This document shows, in pieces, positions 27,182 to 36,613 of a DNA stretch of 64,000 nucleotides (the first letter of the stretch is position 1; every line of letters begins with the position of its first letter). This stretch comes from Pseudoduganella violacea (GTDB lineage: Bacteria; Pseudomonadota; Gammaproteobacteria; Burkholderiales; Burkholderiaceae_D), in assembly GCF_014191875.1 (NCBI RefSeq), contig NZ_JACHXD010000005.1:62001-126000 (forward strand), given 5' to 3'. The notes under the pieces were generated by a model. It worked only from the letters and a program-made list of their open reading frames with translations. It did not search any database and was not told the DNA's origin. A program made the position numbers and the translations under genes.

Positions 27182-28438
27182 ATGGATATAACCTCCTCCG
27201 CGACCGCCAAGGCGAGCGCCCCCCAACTGCCCCTGAGCGAGCGTGTGCAGGAAGCGCTGGCGATCGCCAAGCGCGGCGTCGACGAGCTGCTGATCGAAAG
27301 CGAATTCGCGCAAAAGCTGGCGCGTTCCGAACAGACGGGCGTGCCGCTGCGCATCAAGCTGGGCCTGGACCCGACCGCGCCGGACTTGCACCTGGGCCAC
27401 ACCGTGGTGCTCAACAAGATGCGCCAGCTGCAAAACCTGGGCCACCAGGTGATCTTCCTGATCGGCGACTTCACCTCGATGATCGGCGACCCGTCGGGCC
27501 GCAACGTCACGCGTCCGCCGCTGACGCGCGAACAGATCGAACTGAACGCCCAGACCTACTTCAAGCAGGCCTCGCTGGTGCTCGACCCGGCCAAGACGGA
27601 AATCCGCTACAACTCCGAGTGGTGCGACCCGCTGGGCGCGCGCGGCATGATCCAGCTGGCGTCGCGCTACACCGTGGCGCGCATGATGGAGCGCGACGAT
27701 TTCAGCAAACGCTTCAAGAATGGGACCCCGATCTCGGTCCACGAGTTCCTCTACCCGCTGATGCAGGGTTACGATTCGGTGGCCCTGAAGTCCGATCTGG
27801 AGCTGGGCGGCACCGACCAGAAATTCAATCTGCTGGTGGGCCGCGAATTGCAGAAGGATTACGGCCAGGAGCCGCAATGCATCCTGACCATGCCCCTGCT
27901 GGAAGGCCTGGACGGCGTCGAAAAGATGTCCAAGTCCAAGAACAATTACATCGGCATCACCGAGCCGGCCAACACCATGTTCGCCAAGGTGATGAGCATT
28001 TCCGACGTGATGATGTGGCGCTACTACGAGCTGCTGTCCTGGCGCTCGATCGCCGACATCGCCGCGCTCAAGGCCGAGATCGAAGGCGGCAAGAACCCGC
28101 GCGACGCCAAAGTGGCGATCGCCCAGGAAATCGTGGCGCGCTTCCACTCGCAGCAGGCGGCCGAGGATGCGCTGGCCGACTTCGTGAACCGTTCCAAAGG
28201 TGGCATCCCGGACGACGTGCCGGAAGTGAGTTTGAGCGGCGCCCCGGCCGGCCTGGCCCAGCTGCTGAAACAGGCCAATCTGTGCGCCTCGACCTCGGAA
28301 GCCATGCGCATGATCGAGCAGGGCGGCGTGCGCATCGACAGCGCCGTGGTCAGCGACAAGGGCTTGAAAGTCGAAGCCGGCACCTTCGTGCTGCAAGTGG
28401 GCAAGCGCAAGTTCGCGCGCGTGACCCTGACGGCATGA
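27182..28438 (+). CDS. tyrS: Tyrosyl-tRNA synthetase
   Basis: This class Ic aminoacyl-tRNA synthetase charges tRNA(Tyr). The HIGH motif appears as HLGH (70-73) in [16 protein letters not shown] and KMSKS as [10 protein letters not shown]. An S4 RNA-binding domain is at the C-terminus (residues about 350-410). The [13 protein letters not shown] and AGEL-free layout fits the TyrZ-like form common in betaproteobacteria. ATG 27182 follows a weak ribosome site. The stop overlaps the dtd start by 4 bp. Confidence 0.97.
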   Translation: MDITSSATAKASAPQLPLSERVQEALAIAKRGVDELLIESEFAQKLARSEQTGVPLRIKLGLDPTAPDLHLGHTVVLNKMRQLQNLGHQVIFLIGDFTSMIGDPSGRNVTRPPLTREQIELNAQTYFKQASLVLDPAKTEIRYNSEWCDPLGARGMIQLASRYTVARMMERDDFSKRFKNGTPISVHEFLYPLMQGYDSVALKSDLELGGTDQKFNLLVGRELQKDYGQEPQCILTMPLLEGLDGVEKMSKSKNNYIGITEPANTMFAKVMSISDVMMWRYYELLSWRSIADIAALKAEIEGGKNPRDAKVAIAQEIVARFHSQQAAEDALADFVNRSKGGIPDDVPEVSLSGAPAGLAQLLKQANLCASTSEAMRMIEQGGVRIDSAVVSDKGLKVEAGTFVLQVGKRKFARVTLTA

Positions 28439-28881
28439 TCGCCCTGCTGCAGCGAGTCACCCAGGCCAAGGTGGTGGTCGATGGCGCCGTGATCGGCGCC
28501 ATCGACGCCGGCTTGATGGTGCTGGTGTGCGCCGAGCGCGGCGACACGGAAAAGGAAGCGGACACCCTGCTGAACAAGCTGCTGGGCTACCGCGTCTTCG
28601 CCGACGATGCCGGCAAGATGAACCGCAGCGTGAGCGACACCGCCGGCGGCCTCTTGCTCGTGCCCCAGTTCACGCTGGCGGCCGATACCAAGTCCGGCAC
28701 CCGGCCTTCGTTTACGCCGGCCGCCGCGCCGGAAGACGGGCGCCGCCTGTTCGAGCATGTCGTGCGCCAGGCGCGCGCCAAGCATCCTATGGTGGAGACG
28801 GGGCAGTTCGGCGCCGATATGCAGGTGTCGCTGACCAACGACGGCCCGGTCACGTTCTGGCTGCAAACCAGTCCCAAATAA
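28435..28881 (+). CDS. dtd: D-aminoacyl-tRNA deacylase
   Basis: This homodimeric proofreading enzyme hydrolyses D-aminoacyl-tRNAs, notably D-Tyr-tRNA(Tyr). That fits its overlap with tyrS (ATGA). Its 148 residues include [10 protein letters not shown] at the start, the [10 protein letters not shown] segment (usually SQFTL) and the cross-subunit GPVTFWLQ motif at 138-145. All three are diagnostic of DTD. Confidence 0.96.
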   Translation: MIALLQRVTQAKVVVDGAVIGAIDAGLMVLVCAERGDTEKEADTLLNKLLGYRVFADDAGKMNRSVSDTAGGLLLVPQFTLAADTKSGTRPSFTPAAAPEDGRRLFEHVVRQARAKHPMVETGQFGADMQVSLTNDGPVTFWLQTSPK

Positions 28882-28893
28882 CACGGAGACGTC

Positions 28894-29535
28894 ATGAAAC
28901 TCTGGAGCGAATCGTTCAAGGATGGCGATCCCATTCCCGGCGAGTTTGCCTTCGCGGTCGCGGACCCGGCGCAGCACGCGCGCCTGTCGGCCAATATGAA
29001 CCCGCAGCTGGCCTGGGACGAGGTGCCGCCCGGCACCGCCTCGCTGGCCCTGTTCTGCATCGACGGCGACGCGCCCCAGGATGGCAGCGACGTCAACCGC
29101 GACGATGTGGTGCTGCCGGTGGAAGTGCCGCGCGGCGACTTTTTCCACTGGACCCTGATCGATATTCCGCCCGGCGTGACGGCGCTGGACGCGGGCCGGT
29201 TTTCCGGCGGCGTGACGGCGCGCGGCAAGCCCGGTCCGGCCATTGCCGACGGCGGCCAGCCCTGGCGCCAGGGCTTGAACGATTACACGCTCTGGTTTTC
29301 CGGCGATGCCGCCATGGCGGGCGATTACTACGGTTATGACGGCCCCTGCCCGCCGTGGAACGATATGCGCGTGCACCACTATGTTTTCCGCCTGTACGCG
29401 CTGGATATTCCACGCCTGGAGCTGGAAGGGCGCTTTGCCGGCCCGGATGCGCTGCGCGCCATTCACGGCCACATCCTCGATGAAGCCCAGTTGATCGGCA
29501 CCTACACCCTGTATTCGGCCTTGGCCAAGAAATAA
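28894..29535 (+). CDS. YbhB/YbcL family Raf kinase inhibitor-like protein
   Basis: This is a phosphatidylethanolamine-binding-protein fold of 213 residues. It has NPQLAWDEVPPGTASLAL (the ligand-site DPD/GxHR region is altered) and FFHWTLIDIPP. YYGYDGPCPPWND is followed by HHYVFRLYALD, typical of bacterial YbhB/YbcL proteins. There is no signal peptide, so it is cytoplasmic. The bacterial role is poorly known. It lies 12 bp after dtd and its TAA shares one base with the next ATG, so it belongs to the tyrS transcript. Confidence 0.9.
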   Translation: MKLWSESFKDGDPIPGEFAFAVADPAQHARLSANMNPQLAWDEVPPGTASLALFCIDGDAPQDGSDVNRDDVVLPVEVPRGDFFHWTLIDIPPGVTALDAGRFSGGVTARGKPGPAIADGGQPWRQGLNDYTLWFSGDAAMAGDYYGYDGPCPPWNDMRVHHYVFRLYALDIPRLELEGRFAGPDALRAIHGHILDEAQLIGTYTLYSALAKK

Positions 29536-30179
29536 TGTCTACCGAAATTCTTTTGATTCGCCATGGTGAGACGGCGTGGAACGCCGTGCGCCGCCTGCAA
29601 GGCCATATCGATATCGCCCTCAACGAAGCGGGCTTGCGCCAGGCCGGCGCACTGGCGCAAGCCTTGGCCGATGAGCCGCTGGCCGCCATCGTCGCCAGCG
29701 ACCTGCAGCGCGCGCTGCAGACGGCCGAGGCGGTGGCCGCCGGCCACCGTTTGCCGGTGCATGCCGACCCGGCCCTGCGCGAGCGCGGCTATGGCGCGTT
29801 TGAGGGCATGCTGTATACCGAGATCGAAGCGGCGTATCCGGCCGATTTCGCCGCCTGGCAGGCGCGCGAGGTGGATGCGTGCATGCCGGCCGGCGAGCGC
29901 CTGGCCGAGAGCTTCCGCCAGTTTTACGCGCGCAGCACGGCCGCCATCGCCCACTGGGCGGCGCGCTACCCGGGCCAGCGCATTGCCGTGGTGGCCCACG
30001 GCGGCGTGCTGGAGTGCGCCTACCGCGCCGCCACCGGCATGGCGCTGGACCGCCCGCGCGATTTTCAGGTCAAGAACGCCAGCGTCAACCGCTTTGTCTG
30101 GGATGGCGGCCAGCTGCGCCTGGTGCTGTGGGGCGACACCCGCCACCTGGCGGCGCTGGCGCTCGACGATGTCATTTGA
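29535..30179 (+). CDS. Histidine phosphatase family protein
   Basis: This 214-residue member of the phosphoglycerate-mutase-like superfamily has the phosphohistidine motif LIRHGETAWN (R9, H10). A second catalytic pair is R59-like in SDLQRALQTAE and His in VVAHGGVLEC. PGAM-type annotations such as GpmB or CobC are possible, but the absence of metabolic neighbours leaves the substrate open. It overlaps the PEBP gene by one base and ends the tyrS operon. Confidence 0.92.
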   Translation: MSTEILLIRHGETAWNAVRRLQGHIDIALNEAGLRQAGALAQALADEPLAAIVASDLQRALQTAEAVAAGHRLPVHADPALRERGYGAFEGMLYTEIEAAYPADFAAWQAREVDACMPAGERLAESFRQFYARSTAAIAHWAARYPGQRIAVVAHGGVLECAYRAATGMALDRPRDFQVKNASVNRFVWDGGQLRLVLWGDTRHLAALALDDVI

Positions 30180-30318
30180 ACGTACGTGCTTATTATTTCC
30201 GCAAGAAAATAGTGTGACATAACGCTAAAGCTGCACACTTGCTGTTTTCATACAAAATAGTGCTTATAAATTGAGCAGGGGATCGGGTAAAATACTCGGT
30301 TTCCCAATCTATCTTTCT

Positions 30319-31344
30319 GTGAATCAAGTGCAAATCGGACCCCATCAGCTGCGCAACAACGTCTTTGTCGCCCCCATGGCGGGCGTCACGGACCGTCCCT
30401 TCCGCCAATTGTGCAAGGAGCTGGGCGCGGGCTATGCAGTATCCGAGATGGCGGCCTCGAATCCACGCCTGTGGGCCAGCGAAAAGAGCGCGCGCCGCAC
30501 CGACCACGCCGGGGAGATGGAACCGAAGGCGGTGCAGATCGCCGGCGCCGACCCGCAAGACCTGGCCGACTGCGCCAAGTTCAACGTCGACCGCGGCGCG
30601 CAGATCATCGACATCAATATGGGTTGCCCGGTCAAAAAAGTGTGCAATAACTGGTGCGGTTCGGCCCTGTTGCAGCACGAAGACCTGGTCGAGCGCATCC
30701 TGCACGCCGTGGTGGGCGCGGTCGACGTGCCTGTCACCCTGAAATTCCGCACCGGCTGGAACCGCGAAAACAAGAATGCCTTGAACATCGCCCGCATCGC
30801 CGAGCAGGCCGGCATCCAGATGCTGACCTTGCACGGCCGCACGCGCGCCGACGGCTACACGGGCGACGCCGAGTACGAGACCATCGCCGCCGTGAAAGCA
30901 TCGGTGAAGATTCCCGTGGTGGCCAATGGCGACATCACGACGCCGGAAAAAGCGCGCTACGTGCTGGAGAAGACCGGCGCCGACGCCGTGATGGTGGGCC
31001 GCGCGGCCCAGGGCCGGCCCTGGATTTTCCGCGAGATCGCGCATTTCCTGGCCACCGGCACGCATCTGCCGCCGCCGCTGGTGGCCGAGGTGCGCCACTT
31101 GATGAGCGAGCATTTGCAGGCGCATTACGCCTTCTACGGCGACTTCCTCGGCGTGCGCACGGCGCGCAAGCATATCGGCTGGTATGTGCGCGACCTGGCC
31201 GGCGGCGAAGATTTCCGTCAAGAAATGAATAAGCTGGAATCGACAACGGAGCAGTTGCGCGCCGTCGACCAGTTCTTTGAATCCCAATGGAAGTATGGCG
31301 AGCGGTTACAATACCGCCTCGCCGAAGAAATGCTGGCCGCCTAA
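30319..31344 (+). CDS. dusB: tRNA-dihydrouridine synthase B
   Basis: This FMN enzyme reduces uridine in the tRNA D-loop. The TIM-barrel motifs APMAGVTDRPFR, INMGCPVKKVCNNWCGSALL (catalytic Cys in NWCGS), KFRTGWNRENKN, LHGRTR and IGRAAQGRPWIF-like GRAAQGRPW are present. Starts at GTG 30319 or GTG 30328 are possible. The latter aligns best with E. coli DusB (MRIGQYQLRN). A TTG at 30271 would add an unrelated leader. It precedes fis, the classic dusB-fis operon. Confidence 0.94.
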   Translation: MNQVQIGPHQLRNNVFVAPMAGVTDRPFRQLCKELGAGYAVSEMAASNPRLWASEKSARRTDHAGEMEPKAVQIAGADPQDLADCAKFNVDRGAQIIDINMGCPVKKVCNNWCGSALLQHEDLVERILHAVVGAVDVPVTLKFRTGWNRENKNALNIARIAEQAGIQMLTLHGRTRADGYTGDAEYETIAAVKASVKIPVVANGDITTPEKARYVLEKTGADAVMVGRAAQGRPWIFREIAHFLATGTHLPPPLVAEVRHLMSEHLQAHYAFYGDFLGVRTARKHIGWYVRDLAGGEDFRQEMNKLESTTEQLRAVDQFFESQWKYGERLQYRLAEEMLAA

Positions 31345-31388
31345 GCGGCGCCAGCGTGGCAAAACATTAGCAGAAACGAAATAAGAAT

Positions 31389-31622
31389 ATGAGCAAAGAA
31401 AGCATCCAGGAAGTCGTCCAGAAGAGCCTTGAAGACTATTTCAATGACCTGGGCGAGCAGCAGGCCTCGAATATCTACGATATGGTCGTGCTGACGGTCG
31501 AGAAACCCATCCTCGAAGTGGTGATGACGCGCGCGGACGGCAACCAGTCGCATGCCGCCCAGATGCTCGGCATCAATCGCAATACTTTGCGAAAGAAATT
31601 ACAGGAACACGGCCTGCTGTAA
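31389..31622 (+). CDS. fis: Fis family DNA-binding protein
   Basis: This small 77-residue protein has a C-terminal helix-turn-helix (MTRADGNQSHAAQMLGIN then RNTLRKKLQEHGLL), as in Fis and NtrC C-termini. Fis bends DNA and modulates rRNA and other promoters. It sits 44 bp after dusB, the conserved order. At 77 residues it is shorter than enteric Fis (98), which is normal for betaproteobacteria. Confidence 0.95.
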   Translation: MSKESIQEVVQKSLEDYFNDLGEQQASNIYDMVVLTVEKPILEVVMTRADGNQSHAAQMLGINRNTLRKKLQEHGLL

Positions 31623-31657
31623 ACAAGGTCCGACGTCCGGCTCCGCAAGTGGCTGTG

Positions 31658-31679
31658 ACCGGCCGCTATGGCGGCCGGT
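31658..31679. other. Hairpin between fis and purH
   Basis: A perfect 9-bp stem ACCGGCCGC / GCGGCCGGT with a TATG loop lies 36 bp after fis. There is no T-run, so termination is uncertain. Confidence 0.4.
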
Positions 31680-31721
31680 GGGTGTGTTCAACCAGAATAT
31701 TCAACAACCTGTCCCACAGCC

Positions 31722-33308
31722 ATGATTAAACAAGCTCTCATCTCCGTTTCCGACAAAACCGGCGTCCTCGATTTCGCGCGCGCCCTGTCGGCGATGGGCG
31801 TCAACATCCTGTCCACCGGCGGCACGGCCAAACTGCTGGCCGATAACGGCGTCGCCGTGACCGAGGTGGCCGACTACACCGGCTTCCCGGAAATGCTGGA
31901 CGGCCGCGTCAAGACCCTGCACCCGAAAGTCCATGGCGGCATCCTGGCCCGCCGCGACCTGCCCGAGCACGTGGCCAAGCTGGAAGAGCACAGCATTCCG
32001 ACCATCGATATGGTGGTGGTGAACCTGTACCCCTTCCAGGCCACGGTGGCCAAGGATGAGTGCACGCTGGACGACGCCATCGAGAACATCGACATCGGCG
32101 GCCCGGCCATGCTGCGTTCGGCGGCCAAGAACCACAAGGACGTGGTGGTGATCTGCGACCCGGCCGACTACGGCCATGTGCTGGCCGAGATGAAGACCAC
32201 CGACAGCGCGCCCGGTTATGTGAGCTATGAGACCCGCTTCATGCTGGCCAAGAAGGTGTACGCCCACACCGCCCAGTACGACGGCGCCATCACCAATTAC
32301 CTGAGCAGCCTGGGTCCGGACCGTTTGCACGCCAACCGCGGCGCTTATCCGCAGACCCTGAACGTGCACTTCGAAAAAGTGCAGGACATGCGCTACGGCG
32401 AAAACCCGCACCAGAGCGCGGCGTTCTACCGCGACCTGAACCCGGTGGCCGGCGCGTTGGCGAACTACCGCCAGCTGCAGGGCAAGGAGCTGTCCTTCAA
32501 TAATATCGCCGACGCCGACGCCGCATGGGAATGCGTGAAGAGCCTGGGCGGCTTCGACCAGGCCGCGGCCTGCGTCATCATCAAGCACGCCAATCCTTGC
32601 GGCGTGGCCCTGGGCGCGAACGCGGTGGACGCTTACAAGCGCGCGCTGCAGACCGACCCGACTTCGGCTTTCGGCGGCATCATCGCCTTCAATACCGTGG
32701 TCGATGGCGCGGCGGCGACCGAGCTGGCCAAGCTGTTCGTGGAAGTGCTGATCGCGCCGTCCTTCACGGCCGAAGCGCTGCAGATCCTGTCGGCCAAGCA
32801 GAACGTGCGCCTGCTGGAAATCCCGCTGGGCGATGGCGTGAATCCGCTGGACGTCAAGCGCGTGGGCGGCGGCCTGCTGGTGCAGTCGGCCGACTCCAAG
32901 AACGTGCTGCTGGCCGACCTGAAAGTCGTGACCAAGTTGCAGCCTACCCAGCAGCAGCTGCAAGACCTGATGTTCGCCTGGCGCGTGGCCAAGTACGTAA
33001 AGTCGAACGCCATCGTCTTCTGCGCCAATAATATGACCCTGGGCGTGGGCGCCGGCCAGATGAGCCGCATCGACTCCGCGCGCATCGCCTCGATCAAGGC
33101 GCAGAACGCCGGCCTGTCGCTGGCCGGTTCGGTGGTGGCGTCGGACGCCTTCTTCCCCTTCCGCGACGGCCTCGATGTGGTGGTGGACGCGGGCGCGACC
33201 TGCGTCATCCACCCGGGCGGCTCCATGCGTGACCAGGAAGTGATCGACGCCGCCGACGAACGCGGCGTGGTGATGGTCTACACCGGCACGCGCCACTTCC
33301 GCCACTAA
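31722..33308 (+). CDS. purH: Bifunctional AICAR formyltransferase / IMP cyclohydrolase
   Basis: This enzyme catalyses the last two steps of IMP synthesis. Its 528 residues have an N-terminal MGS-like cyclohydrolase domain ([40 protein letters not shown]). The C-terminal transformylase domain has the catalytic [20 protein letters not shown] and a [11 protein letters not shown] segment. I chose ATG 31722 ([12 protein letters not shown]) by family start. The upstream open codons lack homology. The hairpin at 33326 follows its stop. Confidence 0.97.
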   Translation: MIKQALISVSDKTGVLDFARALSAMGVNILSTGGTAKLLADNGVAVTEVADYTGFPEMLDGRVKTLHPKVHGGILARRDLPEHVAKLEEHSIPTIDMVVVNLYPFQATVAKDECTLDDAIENIDIGGPAMLRSAAKNHKDVVVICDPADYGHVLAEMKTTDSAPGYVSYETRFMLAKKVYAHTAQYDGAITNYLSSLGPDRLHANRGAYPQTLNVHFEKVQDMRYGENPHQSAAFYRDLNPVAGALANYRQLQGKELSFNNIADADAAWECVKSLGGFDQAAACVIIKHANPCGVALGANAVDAYKRALQTDPTSAFGGIIAFNTVVDGAAATELAKLFVEVLIAPSFTAEALQILSAKQNVRLLEIPLGDGVNPLDVKRVGGGLLVQSADSKNVLLADLKVVTKLQPTQQQLQDLMFAWRVAKYVKSNAIVFCANNMTLGVGAGQMSRIDSARIASIKAQNAGLSLAGSVVASDAFFPFRDGLDVVVDAGATCVIHPGGSMRDQEVIDAADERGVVMVYTGTRHFRH

Positions 33309-33325
33309 GCTTTTAGCTGCGGCCC

Positions 33326-33379
33326 AAACCGGGGACAGACCACGTTTTCCAAGAAAACGTGGTCTGTCCCCGGTTTTTT
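33326..33379. terminator. 24-bp perfect hairpin between purH and ruvC
   Basis: A perfect 24-bp inverted repeat (AAACCGGGGACAGACCACG... arms at 33326-33349 and 33353-33376) has a 3-nt CAA loop. Six T residues follow (33374-33379), so it can act as the purH terminator. It ends 15 bp before the ruvC ATG. The CCGGGGACAGACC word resembles intergenic repeats I recall from other betaproteobacteria, but this is the only copy in the window. Confidence 0.8.
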
Positions 33380-33394
33380 ACTTACAATCTGACG

Positions 33395-34003
33395 ATGATT
33401 ATTTTAGGCATCGACCCCGGCTTGCGCACCACCGGCTTTGGCGTCATTCAAAAGCAGGGCAGCAAGCTGCGCTACATCGCTTCCGGCACCATCAAGAGCG
33501 GCGAGGGCGATTTGCCGACGCGGCTCAAAGTGATTCTCGACGGCGTGTCCCAGGTGGCCGCCACCTACCGGCCCGACTGCGCGGCCATCGAACAGGTCTT
33601 CGTCAACGTCAACCCGCAATCGACCCTGCTGCTCGGGCAGGCGCGCGGCGCGGCGATCTGCGCCCTGGTCAGCAATGCGCTCAGCGTGGCCGAATATTCG
33701 CCGACCCAGATCAAGCAGGCCGTGGTCGGCACCGGCCGCGCCGCCAAGCCCCAGGTGCAGGATATGGTGGCGCGCCTGCTGGCGCTGCCCGGCTTGCCCG
33801 GCACCGATGCGGCCGACGCTTTGGGCGTGGCGATCTGCCACGCGCACAGCCAGGCCACGCTGGCGCTGGTGGGCAGCATGGCCGCGACCAAGCTGGCCCA
33901 GGCCGCGGCATCGTCCAAGGCCGGCAAGGCCGGGCAGGGCGCGACGGCCGCCCAGACCGTGCTGGCGGGCCTGCGCGTGCGGCGCGGGCGTCTGGTCGGC
34001 TAA
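33395..34003 (+). CDS. ruvC: Holliday junction endonuclease RuvC
   Basis: RuvC resolves Holliday junctions made mobile by RuvAB. Its 202 residues contain catalytic D7 ([13 protein letters not shown]) and E66 (AAIEQVF). The C-terminal acidic pair lies in [16 protein letters not shown] basic, Ala/Lys-rich extension follows ([13 protein letters not shown]). ATG 33395 is the family start. The frame upstream runs into the hairpin repeat. It leads the ruvC-ruvA-ruvB cluster. Confidence 0.96.
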   Translation: MIILGIDPGLRTTGFGVIQKQGSKLRYIASGTIKSGEGDLPTRLKVILDGVSQVAATYRPDCAAIEQVFVNVNPQSTLLLGQARGAAICALVSNALSVAEYSPTQIKQAVVGTGRAAKPQVQDMVARLLALPGLPGTDAADALGVAICHAHSQATLALVGSMAATKLAQAAASSKAGKAGQGATAAQTVLAGLRVRRGRLVG

Positions 34004-34033
34004 ACTCTCTCTTTTATCCAAGGTATTCGCATC

Positions 34034-34612
34034 ATGATCGGACGACTCTCCGGGGTTCTGCTTGAAAAAAATCCGCCGCAACTGCTGGTTGACGTGCAGG
34101 GCGTGGGCTATGAAGTCGATGTGCCGATGAGCACCTTCTACAACCTGCCCGGCGTCGGCGAGCGCGTGGTGCTGTTCACCCACCAGGCCATCCGCGAGGA
34201 CGCCCACCTGCTGTTCGGCTTCGGCAATGCCGAAGAGCGCGCCGTGTTCCGCCAGCTGATCAAGATCAGCGGCGTCGGCGCGCGCACCGCGCTGTCCATC
34301 CTGTCCGGCATGTCCATTCCCGACCTGGCGCAGGCCGTGACCTTGCAGGAAGCGGGCCGTCTGATCAAGGTGCCGGGCATCGGCAAGAAGACCGCCGAGC
34401 GTCTGCTGCTCGAATTGAAAGGCAAGCTGGGCGCCGACATCGGCGCCGGCGGCGCGCATGCCGTGCCCGATTCGCAGAGCGACATCCTGAACGCGCTGCT
34501 CGCTTTGGGGTATTCTGACAAGGAGGCGCTGCAGGCGCTGAAGACCGTGCCGGCCGGCTCCTCTGTTTCGGACGGCATCAAGCAGGCGCTGAAAGCGCTG
34601 TCCAAGGGTTAA
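34034..34612 (+). CDS. ruvA: Holliday junction DNA helicase subunit RuvA
   Basis: This protein recognises the junction and recruits RuvB hexamers. Its 192 residues have an N-terminal OB fold ([22 protein letters not shown] region) and two helix-hairpin-helix motifs ([14 protein letters not shown] and [17 protein letters not shown]). The C-terminal RuvB-binding domain has [16 protein letters not shown]. It lies 30 bp after ruvC and 6 bp before ruvB. Confidence 0.97.
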   Translation: MIGRLSGVLLEKNPPQLLVDVQGVGYEVDVPMSTFYNLPGVGERVVLFTHQAIREDAHLLFGFGNAEERAVFRQLIKISGVGARTALSILSGMSIPDLAQAVTLQEAGRLIKVPGIGKKTAERLLLELKGKLGADIGAGGAHAVPDSQSDILNALLALGYSDKEALQALKTVPAGSSVSDGIKQALKALSKG

Positions 34613-34618
34613 GGCACC

Positions 34619-35674
34619 ATGAGCATCCAGACCGACGATTTCACGCCCCAGCGCATCATCGATGCCGCGCCGTCCTCGCCCAACGAGGAAGCCATCGAAC
34701 GCGCGCTGCGGCCCAAGCACCTCGATGAATACGTCGGGCAGAGCAAGATCCGCGACCAGCTGGAAATCTTCATCACCGCCGCGCGCAAGCGCAGCGAGGC
34801 GCTCGACCACACCCTGCTGTTCGGCCCTCCCGGCCTGGGCAAGACCACGCTGGCCAATATCATCGCGCGCGAGATGGGCGTGAACCTGCGCCAGACTTCG
34901 GGGCCGGTGCTGGAGCGTCCCGGCGACCTGGCCGCGATCCTGACCAATCTGGAAGCGAACGATGTGCTCTTCATCGACGAAATCCACCGCCTGTCGCCGG
35001 TGGTCGAAGAGATCCTTTACCCGGCGCTGGAAGACTACCAGATCGATATCATGATCGGCGAAGGCCCGGCCGCGCGCTCGGTCAAGCTCGACCTGCAGCC
35101 CTTCACGCTGGTGGGCGCCACCACGCGCGCCGGCATGCTGACCAATCCGCTGCGCGACCGCTTCGGCATCGTGGCGCGGCTGGAGTTCTACACGGTGCCT
35201 GAACTGGCCAAGATCGTCACGCGCAGCGCCGCGCTGCTGAAGGCGAATATCGACGCTGACGGCGCTGTCGAAATTGCGCGCCGCGCGCGCGGCACGCCGC
35301 GTATCGCCAACCGCCTGCTGCGCCGCGTGCGCGACTATGCGGAAGTGAAGAGCAATGGCGACATCACGAAAGAGCTGGCCGATGCCGCGCTGGTGATGCT
35401 CGATGTCGACCACGTCGGCTTCGACGTGATGGACCGCAAGCTGCTCGAAGCAGTGCTGTACAAATTCGGCGGCGGCCCGGTCGGCATCGGCAATCTCGCC
35501 GCCGCCATCGGCGAAGCGGCTGACACCATCGAGGATGTGTTGGAGCCTTATCTGATCCAGCAAGGCTTCCTGCAACGCACCCCGCGCGGCCGCGTCGCCA
35601 CCGCCGCCGCCTATATGCACTTCGGCGTCACGCCCCCGCGCACGAATCCGACCGGGGATTTGTGGGATAACTAA
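34619..35674 (+). CDS. ruvB: Holliday junction DNA helicase subunit RuvB
   Basis: This AAA+ motor drives branch migration. Its 351 residues have Walker [10 protein letters not shown] (69-77), Walker [11 protein letters not shown] and sensor 1 [18 protein letters not shown]. The C-terminal winged helix (RTPRGRVAT) contacts DNA. It ends the ruv operon at a bidirectional terminator that it shares with the convergent PEP-CTERM gene. Confidence 0.98.
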   Translation: MSIQTDDFTPQRIIDAAPSSPNEEAIERALRPKHLDEYVGQSKIRDQLEIFITAARKRSEALDHTLLFGPPGLGKTTLANIIAREMGVNLRQTSGPVLERPGDLAAILTNLEANDVLFIDEIHRLSPVVEEILYPALEDYQIDIMIGEGPAARSVKLDLQPFTLVGATTRAGMLTNPLRDRFGIVARLEFYTVPELAKIVTRSAALLKANIDADGAVEIARRARGTPRIANRLLRRVRDYAEVKSNGDITKELADAALVMLDVDHVGFDVMDRKLLEAVLYKFGGGPVGIGNLAAAIGEAADTIEDVLEPYLIQQGFLQRTPRGRVATAAAYMHFGVTPPRTNPTGDLWDN

Positions 35675-35706
35675 AACAAAGCCGCCTCAAGGGCGGCTTT
35701 GTTTTT
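35673..35706. terminator. Bidirectional terminator between ruvB and the PEP-CTERM gene
   Basis: AAACAAAGCCGCC / GGCGGCTTTGTTT forms a stem with a 4-nt TCAA-type loop, with T-rich tails on both strands. The minus-strand stop codon of the PEP-CTERM gene overlaps its right edge. Confidence 0.88.
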
Positions 35707-36340
35707 AGCAGCGTGCTTGGCGGCGCCGGGCCGCGAAGCCCACGCCGGCCAAGCCCGCCAGCAGCATGGCGTAGGTGGATGGCTCGGGAACTGGTGCGGC
35801 CAAATCCATAGAAGTGAATTGGACGTTGACCATGACCGTAGAGTCTTCGAGAGAGAGGTATGGTGGGACAAAATAAGACGACACAGGTTTCAAGCGGGAT
35901 GGAATTGCCACCGATCCATCCAAGGCATTATTGCCGCCCATCTCAATCTCGGCGCGATATTTGTCCTGCGCGGTCGTGAAACGGATATAGTCTGGCGTGC
36001 CAGCGTGGGTTGTAATCGTGTCGTAGTTGAAACGGAATGCCAAGCCACTGTCTTCAAAGGAAAACGACATGACATTGCCGGCATTGCTTTGCTTGTAGGT
36101 TGCGAGCTTGCTCCATTCATGGCGGTCCTCAAAGCTCACAAGTTTGGTGTTGGTGTTATAGGTGAAGCTGCCTTTTAGCTTGTCTCCTTTGTTGACTTTA
36201 CGGCCGTCAACGCTGCTTTCGGCGACCCAAGACGAGCCCTCAAGGATATTGAAAACAAAGCCAGTGAAATTGTATGTGACCAGTTCTGCTCTGGCTGGGA
36301 GAGTGAAGGCCAAAGCTGCAAGTAAGGCCAGTTTTTTCAT
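35705..36340 (-). CDS. PEP-CTERM sorting-domain protein
   Basis: This 211-residue exported protein has a signal peptide (MKKLALLAALAFTLPARA) and a C-terminal sorting signal. The signal is VPEPSTYAML at about 184, a membrane segment, then ARRRQARC. PEP-CTERM proteins are processed by the exosortase XrtA system and reach the surface or exopolysaccharide matrix. The central domain (about 20-180) is unrecognised. The gene has clearly lower GC and different codon use from its neighbours (AAG/AAT/TTT-rich), which hints at transfer or relaxed selection. A TATAAT at 36430 is its likely -10. Confidence 0.9.
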   Translation of the reverse strand: MKKLALLAALAFTLPARAELVTYNFTGFVFNILEGSSWVAESSVDGRKVNKGDKLKGSFTYNTNTKLVSFEDRHEWSKLATYKQSNAGNVMSFSFEDSGLAFRFNYDTITTHAGTPDYIRFTTAQDKYRAEIEMGGNNALDGSVAIPSRLKPVSSYFVPPYLSLEDSTVMVNVQFTSMDLAAPVPEPSTYAMLLAGLAGVGFAARRRQARC

Positions 36341-36429
36341 GAAATTGACTGTCTGCTGAAAGCTATTTGGTTATGAAATTGGCTGATTTTGCTATATTTC
36401 AATTTTCATAATTATGTTTATTCTTTGAG

Positions 36430-36435
36430 ATTATA
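36430..36435 (-). promoter_or_regulatory. Candidate -10 of the PEP-CTERM gene
   Basis: TATAAT on the minus strand in the context ACTTTGTTATAAT, about 90 bp before the ATG. The gap 36341-36613 is otherwise AT-rich on the left and shows no gene. Confidence 0.45.
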
Positions 36436-36613
36436 ACAAAGTCACTTCACTCACTGCCGAAAGTGCAGGTTAAGACCAGGTCGCCGCACCCTGTCCTGCC
36501 TGCGCCACGCCAGCTTGTTCCCCGCGAATATCCCTTGCTTCCTGTTACAAACCCGAGAAAAATGGGGCCATAGCCCCGGCAATCACCTTGCCTGCCACCC
36601 TGCGGGGGAACCC

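Noticed and set aside
33404..35620. Long minus-strand open frame opposite ruvC-ruvA-ruvB
   Set aside because: It spans three well-supported genes and their gaps and has no recognisable domain.
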